Assembly (NCBI RefSeq): GCF_012972705.2
Contig: NZ_JABCSC020000001.1
Span: 186,001-250,000, forward strand
From: Uliginosibacterium aquaticum
GTDB taxonomy: Bacteria; Pseudomonadota; Gammaproteobacteria; Burkholderiales; Rhodocyclaceae
Direction: 5' to 3'
DNA length: 64,000 nucleotides
A program made the translations under genes and the position numbers. Within the stretch, counting starts at the first letter, position 1. Each line of letters starts with the position of its first letter. This document shows, in pieces, positions 54,073 through 63,372 of the stretch. The notes beneath the pieces were generated by a model. It was not told the DNA's origin. It saw only the letters and a list, made by a program, of their open reading frames with translations, and searched no databases.

Positions 54073-54486
54073 CCCGGCGGAAGGCGAAGTCGATTTCAGA
54101 TCAGTGAGTTGCGCGCTGAAGCTGAAGTTGTTTCGGCGCTTTGCACGGCAAGCATCTGCCGGGCTTGGGTCTTCTTTTTATCCACAAAAGCTGTGGATAA
54201 AAGTGTGGGTTGTAATCGCGCTGACGGTGCATGGACAGGGCTTGCTTCGTCTTTGTGATTCGTGTTAAAGGGGCTTCAAATAATAAAAACTTCTTTCTAA
54301 TCAATGATATGAGTATGCAATAAGGGTTTGTGCTTAGCTGTGGAAGGAGCGGTGCCTGGCAGAACTGCGACTTGTGCATAAGTCAAGCCCCCTCAAACTC
54401 TTCCGCCAAGTGTTTGTTACTTAGTGCAAACCCAGTTGCAGCGGGCTTCACGCTTCCCCGGCTGCAATAAAACCGTCATTCCAGCT
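54073..54486. other. AT-rich gene-free gap with DnaA boxes (priA-hemE)
   Basis: No credible gene lies here. TTATCCACA (54178-54186) and its inverse TGTGGATAA (54192-54200) are perfect DnaA boxes five bases apart, inside an 11-base-arm palindrome. A third box TGTGCATAA (54373-54381) reads TTATGCACA on the minus strand. Between them, about 54265-54330, the DNA is AT-rich (for example CAAATAATAAAAAC). The set could control priA, titrate DnaA or mark an origin; none is proved. Confidence 0.6.
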
Positions 54487-55548
54487 TCATGTGCGCAGGG
54501 CTCGGCTGTGGCGGTGCACAACGTCCACCAGAACGGCTACATTCTCCGGCGGGGTGTGCTGTGAAATGCCGTGACCAAGGTTGAAAACATGCCCTGGCGC
54601 AGGGCCGAAGGCCTCCAGCACACGGCGGGTTTCAGCGGCGACCCCTTCGGCCGAACCCATCAGGGAGATCGGATCCATGTTGCCCTGCAGCGCGACGCGA
54701 CTGCCCACAAGGGCACGCGCTTGAGCGGGGTCAACCGTCCAGTCCAGCCCCAGCGAGTCGCAGCCGGTGTCGGCCATGTCGGTGAGCCACTGGCCGCCGC
54801 CCTTGGTGAACAGCACCACCGGCACGCGCTCACCGTTGTGCTCGCGCTTCACGCCAGCGACGATGCGGCGCATGTATTCGAGCGAAAACTCGCGATAGGC
54901 CGGGCCGCTGAGGATGCCGCCCCAGGTGTCGAACACCATCACGGCTTGCGCGCCATGCTCAATCTGCTGGTTCAGGTATTCGGTGACGGTGCGCGCATTC
55001 ACGTCGAGGATGTGATGGAGCAGGTCGGGGCGCGAGTACATCAGCCCCTTGATGTGGCGGAAGTCGTCCGAGCCGCGGCCTTCGATCATGTAGCAGGCGA
55101 GCGTGAAGGGGCTGCCGGAGAAACCGATCAGGGGCACGCGATTGCCCAGTGCCTTGCGGATCGCGGCGACCGCGTTGAAGACGTAGTCGAGCTTTTCCAT
55201 CGGCGCGACTTCCAGCGCGCGGATCGCGGCCTCATCGCGCAGCGGGCGGGCAAAGCGCGGGCCTTCGCCCTCGGCGAAAGACAGGCCCAGACCCATCGCG
55301 TCCGGCACGGTGAGGATGTCGGAGAACAGGATGGCAGCGTCAAGCGGGAAGCGCTCCAGCGGCTGGAGGGTGACTTCGGTGGCGAAATCGGCGTTGCGGC
55401 ACAGGTCCATGAAGCTGCCGGCGGTAGCACGGCTGGCGCGGTATTCAGGCAGGTAACGGCCGGCCTGGCGCATCAGCCACAGCGGGGTGTAGTCGGTCGG
55501 CTCGCGCAGCAGTGCGCGCAGCAGGGTGTCGTTGGTGGGGCGGGTCAT
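54487..55548 (-). CDS. hemE: Uroporphyrinogen decarboxylase HemE
   Basis: HemE removes four carboxyl groups from uroporphyrinogen III. The 353-residue protein has the family motifs [16 protein letters not shown] (substrate loop), [17 protein letters not shown] and [20 protein letters not shown]. The ATG at 55548 is the only sensible start. It is divergent from ubiB. Confidence 0.96.
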   Translation of the reverse strand: MTRPTNDTLLRALLREPTDYTPLWLMRQAGRYLPEYRASRATAGSFMDLCRNADFATEVTLQPLERFPLDAAILFSDILTVPDAMGLGLSFAEGEGPRFARPLRDEAAIRALEVAPMEKLDYVFNAVAAIRKALGNRVPLIGFSGSPFTLACYMIEGRGSDDFRHIKGLMYSRPDLLHHILDVNARTVTEYLNQQIEHGAQAVMVFDTWGGILSGPAYREFSLEYMRRIVAGVKREHNGERVPVVLFTKGGGQWLTDMADTGCDSLGLDWTVDPAQARALVGSRVALQGNMDPISLMGSAEGVAAETRRVLEAFGPAPGHVFNLGHGISQHTPPENVAVLVDVVHRHSRALRT

Positions 55549-55727
55549 GGCAGGGCGCTCGGTTTGGGGTGGAGGGATTGTAAGTGAGACCGGACTGAGT
55601 AACGAGGACTGAGGGCTGAGTGAAGCTCCAGCCAGTGAAATGACGGGACAGAGTGCCCGGCCATCCTCTGCAGTCCTTCGTCGAAGGCGGTGCTACCATC
55701 GCCTCTTTCCCCCGCCCAAGCCCCATC

Positions 55728-57251
55728 GTGCGCCTGTTCCGCCTCGCCAAGATCATCACCGTCAGTCTGCGCTTCGGTCTGGATCAGATGATCCGCGAAC
55801 ATGCAGCCAATACCCGTTTTGGTGAGTGGGTGCATCGACTCCTGCCGGCTCGGCAGTTTGCGGCGCCGCGTGGCGAGCGTTTGCGCCTGGCGCTGGAGTC
55901 GCTGGGGCCGATCTTCGTGAAGTTCGGCCAGATGCTGTCCACCCGCCGCGATCTGCTGCCGCTGGATATTGCCGACGAGCTGGCCCTGCTGCAGGATCGG
56001 GTGCCACCTTTCCCATCGCACCAGGTGCTGGAGGTGCTGGCGGCGGAGTATGGTCAGCCAGTGAGCGAGGTATTCAAGCATTTCGAGCCCGAGCCAGTGG
56101 CTTCCGCTTCGGTGGCCCAGGTGCATTTCGCGGTGCTGCCGGACGGCACTGAGGTCGCCGTGAAAGTGCTGCGCCCTGGCATCGAGCCCGTGATCGCGCA
56201 TGACGTGGCGCTGCTGGATACGGCGGCTTTCCTGATCGAAAAGCTGTGGGCCGACGGTCGCCGCCTCAAGCCGCGGGAGGTTGTGCAGGAGTTCGCTCGT
56301 CATCTCGAAGACGAGCTGGACATGATGCGTGAGGCTTCCAATTGCTCGCAGCTACGGCGCAATTTCAAGGACTCGAGCCTGCTTCAGGTGCCCGAGGTGT
56401 ATTGGGATTTCTGTGCGCAGCGGGCGCTGGTGATGCAGCGCATGGTCGGCACGCCGGTGTCGCGAACGGACGCTCTGCGTGCTCAGGGGGTTGATCTGAA
56501 GGCGCTGTCGCGCGCTGGGGTGGAAATCTTCTTCACCCAGGTTTTTCGCGACGGCTATTTTCATGCCGACATGCATCCAGGCAACATCCTCGTTGCCGCC
56601 AATGGCCAGTACGTGGCGCTGGATTTCGGCATCATGGGCACCCTCACTGACCGCGACAAGGCCTATCTGGCGCAGAACTTCCTGGCCTTCTTTCAGCGCG
56701 ACTACAAGCGCGTGGCGCAGGCCCATATCGATGCGGGCTGGGTGCCGGCGCACACCCGCGTGGATGAATTCGAAACCGCAATCCGCGCCGTGTGCGAGCC
56801 GATCTTTGATCGCCCGTTGAAGGACATCTCCTTCGGCAAGACCCTGCTGCGCCTTTTCCAGACCGCACGCCGTTTCGAGATGGAAGTGCAGCCGCAACTG
56901 GTGATGCTGCAGAAGACCCTGCTCAATATTGAAGGCCTGGGCCGCCAGCTCGATCCTGAACTGGATCTGTGGCAGACCGCCAAACCCTTCCTTGAAAAAT
57001 GGATGAGCGAGCAGATTGGCTGGCGCGCCTTCATCCGTCACCTGAAGGACGAAGCACCGAACTGGGCTGCCACCCTGCCGCAACTGCCACGGCTCCTGCA
57101 CCGGGCCCTGGCCAGTGATGCAGAGGAGCGCGCAGCGGCACGCCATGCCGAGCTGATGGCCCTGCAGCAGCGACGCAACCGCTGGCTGATCGCGCTGAGC
57201 GTGATGCTTGCCGGGCTGGTTCTGCTGGACCTGCTGAAACCCTATCTTTGA
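55728..57251 (+). CDS. ubiB: Ubiquinone biosynthesis ATPase UbiB
   Basis: UbiB is a membrane-bound atypical kinase needed for ubiquinone assembly. The 507-residue product has the KxGQ motif ([15 protein letters not shown]), the Ala-rich loop and Lys of [12 protein letters not shown] / VAVKVLRPG, then DMHPGNIL and LDFGIMGT. Two membrane helices end the protein near residue 485. The start is the GTG at 55728 ([10 protein letters not shown]), which fits the family; the open frame goes back 25 codons more without a match. Confidence 0.93.
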   Translation: MRLFRLAKIITVSLRFGLDQMIREHAANTRFGEWVHRLLPARQFAAPRGERLRLALESLGPIFVKFGQMLSTRRDLLPLDIADELALLQDRVPPFPSHQVLEVLAAEYGQPVSEVFKHFEPEPVASASVAQVHFAVLPDGTEVAVKVLRPGIEPVIAHDVALLDTAAFLIEKLWADGRRLKPREVVQEFARHLEDELDMMREASNCSQLRRNFKDSSLLQVPEVYWDFCAQRALVMQRMVGTPVSRTDALRAQGVDLKALSRAGVEIFFTQVFRDGYFHADMHPGNILVAANGQYVALDFGIMGTLTDRDKAYLAQNFLAFFQRDYKRVAQAHIDAGWVPAHTRVDEFETAIRAVCEPIFDRPLKDISFGKTLLRLFQTARRFEMEVQPQLVMLQKTLLNIEGLGRQLDPELDLWQTAKPFLEKWMSEQIGWRAFIRHLKDEAPNWAATLPQLPRLLHRALASDAEERAAARHAELMALQQRRNRWLIALSVMLAGLVLLDLLKPYL

Positions 57252-57402
57252 CCGCGACGCTGCGCGCGACGGTGGTTTCTGTTCGGTTCTTTCCGGCTTG
57301 CGCTGAAACTTGTGCCGCCTGAGTGAGCCATCAGGGCAAGGCGGAGCGGAAGTCTTCTGCCGCCCTTTAAGCTGAAGTGGGTTACGCAACAGGAGCAGAC
57401 TT

Positions 57403-58194
57403 GTGCGTGGGCGATTTCGGCGATCTCTGGGCTGTGTGCTTTTCTGCCTGCCATGGCTGGCATTCGCTCAGCCGGAGCCTGTGGTTGTCACCTATTCGAC
57501 CAATCCTGGTTATCCGCCATACCACTGGGCGGTGAGTGCAAGCGCCTTTGACGGGGCAAGCATCGAACTGCTGGAGCTGATCCGGCCAGCCGGCGTGACG
57601 TTCAAGGCCCTGGTCTATCCGTGGAAGCGGGCGCTGGCCCTGGCTGCAGATGGCCAGATCGACATGCTGCTGAGCCTGCGCAAAACGCCTGAACGTGAGG
57701 AGTTTCTGAATTTCGTGCCCCACCGCGCGTTTGCAAATCCGATTGCCGTGTTCGTGCGCGAAGATCGCCGCTTCAGGTTCGGCAATTGGAACACCTTGCA
57801 AGGGCGGCAGGGAGGCTACAGCGCAGGCGATACCTTCGGGGGCGGCTTTGATGAGTACTGGCGGCTGAATCTGACCATGGAAGGCGCCCCGTCCATGGAA
57901 AACAACTTTCGCAAGCTGCTCCTTGGGCGGATCGACTATTTTGTCACCGGTTATTACACGGGTATGACCTATGTGCAGAGCCATCCGGACGCGGGCGTGA
58001 TCAGCGCGCTCCAGCCAATGATTTCGGATCAGCCCATCCATTTTGCGTTCAGCAAGAAATCGGCACACCTGGGGCTGATTGCCGAGATCAACCGGAAACT
58101 TGAAGAGCTCGATCGCAAAGGCGTGCCTGACGCCCTGCTTAAAAAGCACCTGGAACGCTTTGCCGGGACCCCGCCGATCATTCGTCTGCCCTGA
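57403..58194 (+). CDS. Periplasmic solute-binding protein (SBP_bac_3-like)
   Basis: The 263-residue protein has a signal peptide (1-22, ending AFAQ), then VVVTYSTNPGYPPYHWAVSA and the two-domain family layout: VYPWKRALALAADGQIDMLL in the first and MENNFRKLLLGRIDYFVTGY in the second. Such proteins without a transporter next to them often serve as sensors. The start is a GTG with AGGAG seven bases before. The ligand is unknown. Confidence 0.85.
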   Translation: MRGRFRRSLGCVLFCLPWLAFAQPEPVVVTYSTNPGYPPYHWAVSASAFDGASIELLELIRPAGVTFKALVYPWKRALALAADGQIDMLLSLRKTPEREEFLNFVPHRAFANPIAVFVREDRRFRFGNWNTLQGRQGGYSAGDTFGGGFDEYWRLNLTMEGAPSMENNFRKLLLGRIDYFVTGYYTGMTYVQSHPDAGVISALQPMISDQPIHFAFSKKSAHLGLIAEINRKLEELDRKGVPDALLKKHLERFAGTPPIIRLP

Positions 58195-58208
58195 TCGTTC
58201 TGCCTGCC

Positions 58209-58228
58209 CTTCGCACGCTCGTGCGAAG
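58209..58228. terminator. Hairpin after the solute-binding protein gene
   Basis: CTTCGCACG-CT-CGTGCGAAG is a perfect 9-base stem 15 bases past the stop. It is followed by CGGAAAAACCC, not a T run, so if it terminates it does so weakly or in the other direction. Confidence 0.5.
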
Positions 58229-58274
58229 CGGAAAAACCCTTGATTCCCCTGTCTGTGAAACCTGCCCCTGTGGG

Positions 58275-58280
58275 TATAAT
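58275..58280 (+). promoter_or_regulatory. -10 box upstream of the sodium:solute symporter gene
   Basis: GGGTATAATTCGG has a consensus TATAAT 84 bases before the ATG. The -35 element at 17-18 base spacing (CTGTGA) is poor, so an activator may be needed. Only the -10 is supported. Confidence 0.45.
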
Positions 58281-58363
58281 TCGGCACTAAACCCCTGTTT
58301 CTACGGCGGATGGCCGGATCGCAGCACTGCGGGCGCATGACGCCCGCGCACCGGAGTTTCGAG

Positions 58364-59911
58364 ATGCTGATTGCCTTTGTGGTTCTGTACTTGCTGGTCT
58401 CCGTGGGTATCGGTTTATATGCCGCCACGCGCGTGAAAAACTCGAGCGATTACGTTACCGCTGGTCGCCATCTGCCTTTTTACATTACCGTCGCAACCGT
58501 GTTTGCGACCTGGTTCGGCGCGGAAACCGTGCTGGGCATCTCGGCGACTTTCGTCAAGGATGGCATGTCCGGCATCATTGCCGACCCCTTTGGTTCATCG
58601 GCCGCACTGATCTTTTTCGGCCTGTTTTTCGCACTTCCGCTGTATCGCATGAACCTCATGACGCTCGGCGACTTCTACCGTCGTCGCTACGGTCGGGCGG
58701 TGGAAATCATCACCTCAATTGTCATCACGATTTCCTACCTTGGATGGGTGGCGGCGCAAATCTCTGCTTTGGGACTGGTCTTTGCCGTGCTCTCTAGAGG
58801 CCAGATCACGCCGGAGTGGGGCATGGTCATTGGTACCGGCGTGGTGCTGCTCTATACGCTCTATGGCGGCATGTGGTCGGTGGCGTTGACGGACTTCATG
58901 CAGATGCTGGTGATCGTTGCAGGTCTGCTCTACATCGCTTACGCAGTGGGCGATATGGCTGGCGGCGTAGGTACGGTGGTCGATCATATGGCGGCCAATG
59001 GCAAGCTTGAGCTGCTGCCCAAGGGCAACTGGCTGCAGTGGGTGGCTTTCATTGCCGGTTTCTCGACCATGGCGCTCGGCTCCATTCCGCAGCAGGACGT
59101 GTTTCAGCGCGTGAATTCGGCGCGCAACGAAACCGGTGCGGTGTGGGGCACCATCACCGGTGGTGTGGGCTACTTCTTCTTTGCCTTTGTGCCCCTTTTT
59201 ATTGCCTACTCGGCCTCCATCGTGGCGCCTGAGTTGGTGGCCACTCACCTGGCCGAAGGTGGCGATTCGCAGATGATCCTGCCTCAGCTGGTGCTGACGC
59301 ACATGCCGGTGATGGCGCAGGTGCTGTTCTTCGGTGCCCTGTTGTCCGCCATCATGAGTACGGCTTCGGGCACCTTGCTGGCGCCTTCCGTGACATTCTC
59401 GGAAAACGTGCTGCGTGGCTTCATGCCCGGGATGAGCGACGTGCACTTCCTGCGCATGACACGCATCATCGTGGTGATCTTCACTGGCCTCACGCTGAGT
59501 TTCGCGCTCAACAGCGAGGCCTCGATCTACCAGATGGTCGAGCAGGCTTATTCGGTGACGCTGGCCATGGCTTTCGCGCCGCTTGCCTTTGGCCTGTACT
59601 GGAAGCGTGCAACCAATCAGGGGGCGATCTTTGCTATTGCCTTCGGTGGTCTGGTGTGGATCAGTCTGTTGCTGCCGATGATGGGCTGGCTGCCGGCGCC
59701 TGATGCCTGGATCGAACTGGCGATGACCATTCCGCCGCAGTTCATCGGCCTTCTCGCCAGCGTTGCGGCGATGGTGGCGGGTTCTTTGTTGCCGCAGTGG
59801 CTGCCTACAGCGGCCGAGGGCATGCGCCAGCACCATGGTCATCATCTTGGGGAGGCCGCGCATCACGGAATGGCGGCCGCTCTGACCGAGCACACCCCCC
59901 CGCGGCCGTGA
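58364..59911 (+). CDS. Sodium:solute symporter (SSS family)
   Basis: The 515-residue membrane protein has about 13 hydrophobic segments and SSS-family features: VKNSSDYVTAGRHLPFYITV near the start, LTDFMQMLVIVAGLLYIAYA, and ALGSIPQQDVFQRVNSARNE. The C-terminal tail is His-rich (RQHHGHHLGEAAHHGM). The substrate (a sugar, amino acid or carboxylate) is not evident. GGAG precedes the ATG at 58364. Confidence 0.88.
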   Translation: MLIAFVVLYLLVSVGIGLYAATRVKNSSDYVTAGRHLPFYITVATVFATWFGAETVLGISATFVKDGMSGIIADPFGSSAALIFFGLFFALPLYRMNLMTLGDFYRRRYGRAVEIITSIVITISYLGWVAAQISALGLVFAVLSRGQITPEWGMVIGTGVVLLYTLYGGMWSVALTDFMQMLVIVAGLLYIAYAVGDMAGGVGTVVDHMAANGKLELLPKGNWLQWVAFIAGFSTMALGSIPQQDVFQRVNSARNETGAVWGTITGGVGYFFFAFVPLFIAYSASIVAPELVATHLAEGGDSQMILPQLVLTHMPVMAQVLFFGALLSAIMSTASGTLLAPSVTFSENVLRGFMPGMSDVHFLRMTRIIVVIFTGLTLSFALNSEASIYQMVEQAYSVTLAMAFAPLAFGLYWKRATNQGAIFAIAFGGLVWISLLLPMMGWLPAPDAWIELAMTIPPQFIGLLASVAAMVAGSLLPQWLPTAAEGMRQHHGHHLGEAAHHGMAAALTEHTPPRP

Positions 59912-59924
59912 GCCTGGCGGCCGG

Positions 59925-60977
59925 ATGAACCCCCACGGTCGCCTGCCTCGCTATCTGTGCGCCCTGTGGCTGGGGCTCACCCTGTATGCCTGCCTGCACC
60001 CTTTCTCCGGCTGGACCAGTCCGGGCGTGTCGCCGCTGGCCTTTCTTGTGGCGCCCTGGCAGAAATACATCTCTCAGCTCGATGTATGGCTCAACATCGC
60101 CGGCTTCCTGCCTTTCGGTTTTACCCTGGCGGCCAGCATCGCCAGCCGGCGCAAGCCGGGCCGGATCGTGCTGGGCGTCCTGCTGGCCAGTCTGTTGCTG
60201 AGTTTTGCCATCGAGTTCGCGCAGAACTGGTTACCGGGGCGTATCTCGTCGAATCTCGATCTGGCCACCAATACCCTTGGCGGAGTGCTGGGCGCTCTGG
60301 CGGGCTTGCGCTGGGGACATTTCCTGGCTGAGGGTGGAGCCCTGCAGCGCTGGCGGCGTCAAGCGCTGTTGCCGGGGCATGCCGGAGAGTTCGGACTGCT
60401 GCTGGTGGGGCTGTGGTGGTTGGCGCAACTGGAGCCGACCGGGCTGCTCTTCGGCAATGGAGATTTGCGTAGTCTGCTGGATCTGCCGGCGCCGCTGGCT
60501 TTCTCGGCGCGCCGCTATCTGCTGCTGGAGACGGCGGTGGTCGCCAGCAGCACCCTGGCGCTGGGACTGCTGCTGGCGCGCGGCAGTCGTGAAGCTTCGC
60601 TGCCGCGCCTGCTCGGCGTGCTGTTGGCAGGCTTGGCCCTGCGCACCCTGGCGTGTGCTTTGTTTCTGGTGCCGGCCGATCCCTGGCAATGGGCGACGCC
60701 GGGCGCTGTGCGGGGCTTGCTGCTGGGGGCCGTGTTGAGTGTGCTGGCGTTGCGTCTGCCGCGCTGGAGCCAGCACGCGCTGGTGAGCCTGACTCTGCTG
60801 CTGAGTACCGTGCTGGTCAATCTTGCGCCGGACAATCCCTTCATCGACGCTTCGGTCCGCACCCTGCAGCAGGGGCACTTCCTGAATTTCTACGGTCTCA
60901 CCCAGTTGGTCAGTTCGCTGTGGCCTTTTCTGGCACTGGCCTGGCTGTCAGCACAGGCAGGTCTGCAGCGGCGCTGA
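59925..60977 (+). CDS. VanZ-like membrane protein
   Basis: The 350-residue protein has about ten hydrophobic segments. The N-terminal third matches the VanZ domain (FLPFGFTLAASIASRRKPGR, FAIEFAQNWLPGRISSNLDL and NTLGGVLGALAGLRWG). Its role is unknown; VanZ itself lowers teicoplanin binding. The remainder is Leu-rich membrane sequence. It starts 13 bases after the symporter gene. Its TGA is followed at once by element copy 2. Confidence 0.82.
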   Translation: MNPHGRLPRYLCALWLGLTLYACLHPFSGWTSPGVSPLAFLVAPWQKYISQLDVWLNIAGFLPFGFTLAASIASRRKPGRIVLGVLLASLLLSFAIEFAQNWLPGRISSNLDLATNTLGGVLGALAGLRWGHFLAEGGALQRWRRQALLPGHAGEFGLLLVGLWWLAQLEPTGLLFGNGDLRSLLDLPAPLAFSARRYLLLETAVVASSTLALGLLLARGSREASLPRLLGVLLAGLALRTLACALFLVPADPWQWATPGAVRGLLLGAVLSVLALRLPRWSQHALVSLTLLLSTVLVNLAPDNPFIDASVRTLQQGHFLNFYGLTQLVSSLWPFLALAWLSAQAGLQRR

Positions 60978-61198
60978 GAAGCTGTTCACGATCTGTAGCG
61001 AGAGGCCGTCAGCAGGGGCGAGGCAGGGTTTAGCAGAGCCTGCTCTGCCCTGCCGCAGCCGGTTTGCTGTGCAAAGCAAACCGTGGGGAAGAGCCGCACA
61101 GGAACCGGAGTTTATGTTGATCAATGAGGATTCCGAGCAGCGCATGAGCCCTCTCAGTGATCAAAGAGCGGCCTCGCAGTCAGATCGTGAACAGCTTC
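60978..61198 (+). mobile_element. ~221 bp palindromic element, copy 2 (MITE-like)
   Basis: Ends GAAGCTGTTCACGATCTG and CAGATCGTGAACAGCTTC are inverted. The body is nearly the same as copy 1 read on the other strand, including AGCAGGGGCGAGGCAGGG and GGTTTGC...GCAAACC. Base 11 of each arm differs from copy 1 (A for C, matched by T for G), so pairing is kept. TGA flanks it on both sides, a possible 3-base target duplication. It lies between two convergent genes. Confidence 0.75.
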
Positions 61199-61219
61199 TG
61201 AGGCCAGCGCCGTTCGTGA

Positions 61220-61840
61220 TCAGACTTCTAGTCCGAATTTGCGCAGCAACTCCGAGGTTTCAAACAGCGGCAGGCCCATGATGCCGGTGTAGGAACCGCT
61301 GATCTCGCGGATGAAGCTTGCTGCCCGCCCTTGGATGCCATAGGCGCCGGCCTTGTCGAAAGGTTCGCCGCTCGCGATGTAGCGGCGGATATCCTCGTCG
61401 TCGAGCGGGCGGAAATGCACCGTGCTGACCGACAGGCTGTGCTCCATGCGACTCGCGTCAGCGACTGCTACGGCAGTCAGTACGCGGTGGCTGCGCCCGC
61501 TCAACTGGCGCAGGATGGCGACGGCGTGGGTCTCATCATCCGGCTTACCGATGATCTCCCCGTCCAGATCCAGCGTGGTATCGGCCGACAGCACCGGTTG
61601 CGGACGCAGGCTGCGCCAGCCTAGGCGGCGCAAGGCTCCGTCGGCTTTGGCACAGGCCACGCGCTGGACATAGGTTTCGGCATCCTCGCCGGGCAGCACG
61701 GCTTCTGATACGTCGGCATCATCGCGCGGCGGGGCGCGGAAGGTGAGGGTGTCGAACTCGACGCCGATCTGGTGCAACAACTCGCGCCGGCGCGGGCTGC
61801 GTGAGGCCAGATAGATGCGTGGATGGCTGAAGGGCGGCAT
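61220..61840 (-). CDS. maf: Maf-family nucleotide pyrophosphatase (YhdE-like)
   Basis: The 206-residue enzyme hydrolyses non-canonical or excess nucleoside triphosphates. It has the family motif YLASRSPRRRELL, acidic SADTTLDLDGEIIGKP and the late IQGRAASFIREISGSYTGIM. The TTLD form points to the dTTP/UTPase (YhdE) group. The ATG at 61840 has GAGG five bases before it; the GTG at 61855 would overlap rlmH by eight bases. Confidence 0.92.
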   Translation of the reverse strand: MPPFSHPRIYLASRSPRRRELLHQIGVEFDTLTFRAPPRDDADVSEAVLPGEDAETYVQRVACAKADGALRRLGWRSLRPQPVLSADTTLDLDGEIIGKPDDETHAVAILRQLSGRSHRVLTAVAVADASRMEHSLSVSTVHFRPLDDEDIRRYIASGEPFDKAGAYGIQGRAASFIREISGSYTGIMGLPLFETSELLRKFGLEV

Positions 61841-61847
61841 GGCGGCC

Positions 61848-62318
61848 TCACTCACGGTGATAAGGGTGGTTGTTCACAAGGCTCCAGGCCCTGTACAAGG
61901 CCTCGGCCAGCAAGGGCCGTACCATCGCATGCGGCAAGGTGAGGCTGGAGAGACGGATCTTCTCCTGTGCCTCGGCCTTCAGCACAGGATCCAGCCCGTC
62001 CGGTCCGCCAATCACGAAGGCCACATCGTCGCCCATGCCCATCCATTTCTGCAGGCGTTCGGCGAGCTGGCGGGTACTGATGTCGTCGCCGCGTTCATCC
62101 AGCACCACCAGCCGGCGCCGTGCAGGCAGGGCAGCGCGCAGGCGCTCAGCTTCTGCCGCCATCATGGCCGCCGGGGTTTTTCCGGTGGTACGGGGCTCGG
62201 CTTTGACTTCGAGCAGCTCGAGCGGACAGTCGCGCGGCAGGCGCTTGGCGAATTCTGCGTATCCGGTTTCGACCCAGGCCGGCATCTTGGTGCCGACTGC
62301 GGCGATGACCAGTTTCAT
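61848..62318 (-). CDS. rlmH: 23S rRNA pseudouridine-1915 N3-methyltransferase RlmH
   Basis: RlmH is a SPOUT methyltransferase acting on the 70S ribosome. The 156-residue product has the knot motifs [30 protein letters not shown] and [20 protein letters not shown]. The start [20 protein letters not shown] fits the family. It is part of the nadD-rsfS-rlmH-maf run. Confidence 0.96.
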   Translation of the reverse strand: MKLVIAAVGTKMPAWVETGYAEFAKRLPRDCPLELLEVKAEPRTTGKTPAAMMAAEAERLRAALPARRRLVVLDERGDDISTRQLAERLQKWMGMGDDVAFVIGGPDGLDPVLKAEAQEKIRLSSLTLPHAMVRPLLAEALYRAWSLVNNHPYHRE

Positions 62319-62328
62319 GGCTGGATGA

Positions 62329-62703
62329 TTACTCGCGTGCCGCCGCCTCGTTGGCTGCGATCAGCTTGCCACGACGAGCCGGGGTGGTGGACCATAACTC
62401 TTCGAGGTTGTAGTACTCGCGTACGGCTGGTTGCATGAGATGAACGACGATGTCGCCCAAATCGACCAGCACCCACTCGCCGCTTTCCTCACCTTCGGTG
62501 CTCAGTACTTCACCGCCGGCCTCTTTGACCTTTTCCTGCACATTGTTGGCCAATGCCCGGGTCTGGCGGTTGGAGCTGCCACTGGCGATGATCACCCGAT
62601 CGAACAGCGAGGTGAGTTTGGTGACGTTGATGACTTCAATATCTTGCGCCTTGATGTCTTCGAGAGCATCAACGACGATTTTCTGCAGCTTGCGGAGTTC
62701 CAT
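62329..62703 (-). CDS. rsfS: Ribosome silencing factor RsfS
   Basis: RsfS binds L14 on the 50S subunit and blocks joining in poor conditions. The 124-residue protein has the DUF143 core [40 protein letters not shown] and [10 protein letters not shown]. It lies between nadD and rlmH with gaps of 12 and 10 bases. Confidence 0.95.
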   Translation of the reverse strand: MELRKLQKIVVDALEDIKAQDIEVINVTKLTSLFDRVIIASGSSNRQTRALANNVQEKVKEAGGEVLSTEGEESGEWVLVDLGDIVVHLMQPAVREYYNLEELWSTTPARRGKLIAANEAAARE

Positions 62704-62715
62704 GTAGCGGGTGCG

Positions 62716-63372
62716 TCAGGTCTGGTAGAGATGATGGTCCTGAATATAGTCCAGAACCGCGTCGGGCAGCAAAAAGCGCGGGCTGCCGTGGTGGGTGAGG
62801 GTGGCGCGAATGGCGGTGGCCGAAATGGCTAGCGGAGTCATCGCGAAACTGGCGATGCGGCCGGCTGGTGTTGCGGCCAGCAGGCCGGGGCGGGCCGCGT
62901 TGCGGCTTTGCAGCTCGGTTGCGAGGCTGTCGCCAAGGGTCTGCTCGGCGAGGGTATAGCCAGGGCGGGTCGCGACACCGATATGGGCGAGGCTGAACAG
63001 ATCCTGCCAGCGGTGCCAGCTGGCAAGGCTACGAAAGGCGTCCATGCCCAGCAGCAGTACCAGCGGCTGGTCCGGACCGAGCTCGGCGCGCAGGCGCTCC
63101 AGTGTCGGCACGGTGTAGCTGGGGGCATCGGCGAGTACTTCGGCCGGATCGACTTCCAGATGGGGGCAATCCTCTACCGCCAGACGAGTCATGGCCAGAC
63201 GCATTTCGGCTGGCGTGGCGGGTTGCTCGCGATGTGGCGGGCGGCCTGCGGGAATCAGGCGCACCCGGGCGAGGCCGAGTGCCTCACGGGCTTCCTCGGC
63301 CATGCGCAGGTGACCATAGTGGATCGGATCGAAAGTGCCGCCGAGAATACCCAGCGGCGGGCTGACGCTCAT
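62716..63372 (-). CDS. nadD: Nicotinate-nucleotide adenylyltransferase NadD
   Basis: NadD makes deamido-NAD from nicotinate mononucleotide. The 218-residue enzyme has GILGGTFDPIHYGHLRMAEE with the nucleotidyl-transferase HxGH, the MDAFRSLASWHRW block, and a late LAISATAIRATL (SxTxxR-like) motif. The ATG at 63372 overlaps the upstream gene's stop by ATGA. The frame upstream of it is not NadD. Confidence 0.95.
   Translation of the reverse strand: MSVSPPLGILGGTFDPIHYGHLRMAEEAREALGLARVRLIPAGRPPHREQPATPAEMRLAMTRLAVEDCPHLEVDPAEVLADAPSYTVPTLERLRAELGPDQPLVLLLGMDAFRSLASWHRWQDLFSLAHIGVATRPGYTLAEQTLGDSLATELQSRNAARPGLLAATPAGRIASFAMTPLAISATAIRATLTHHGSPRFLLPDAVLDYIQDHHLYQT

Noticed and set aside
55549-55727. 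Repeated GGACTGAG/GGCTGAG words between hemE and ubiB
   Set aside because: Too short and irregular to be a repeat element or operator.
61069-61281. A 70-codon frame inside element copy 2 (MLINEDSEQRMSPLSDQ) with a ribosome-like GGAACCGGAG before it
   Set aside because: In copy 1 the same frame meets a stop after 17 codons and the changes are not synonymous, so the element does not appear to code.
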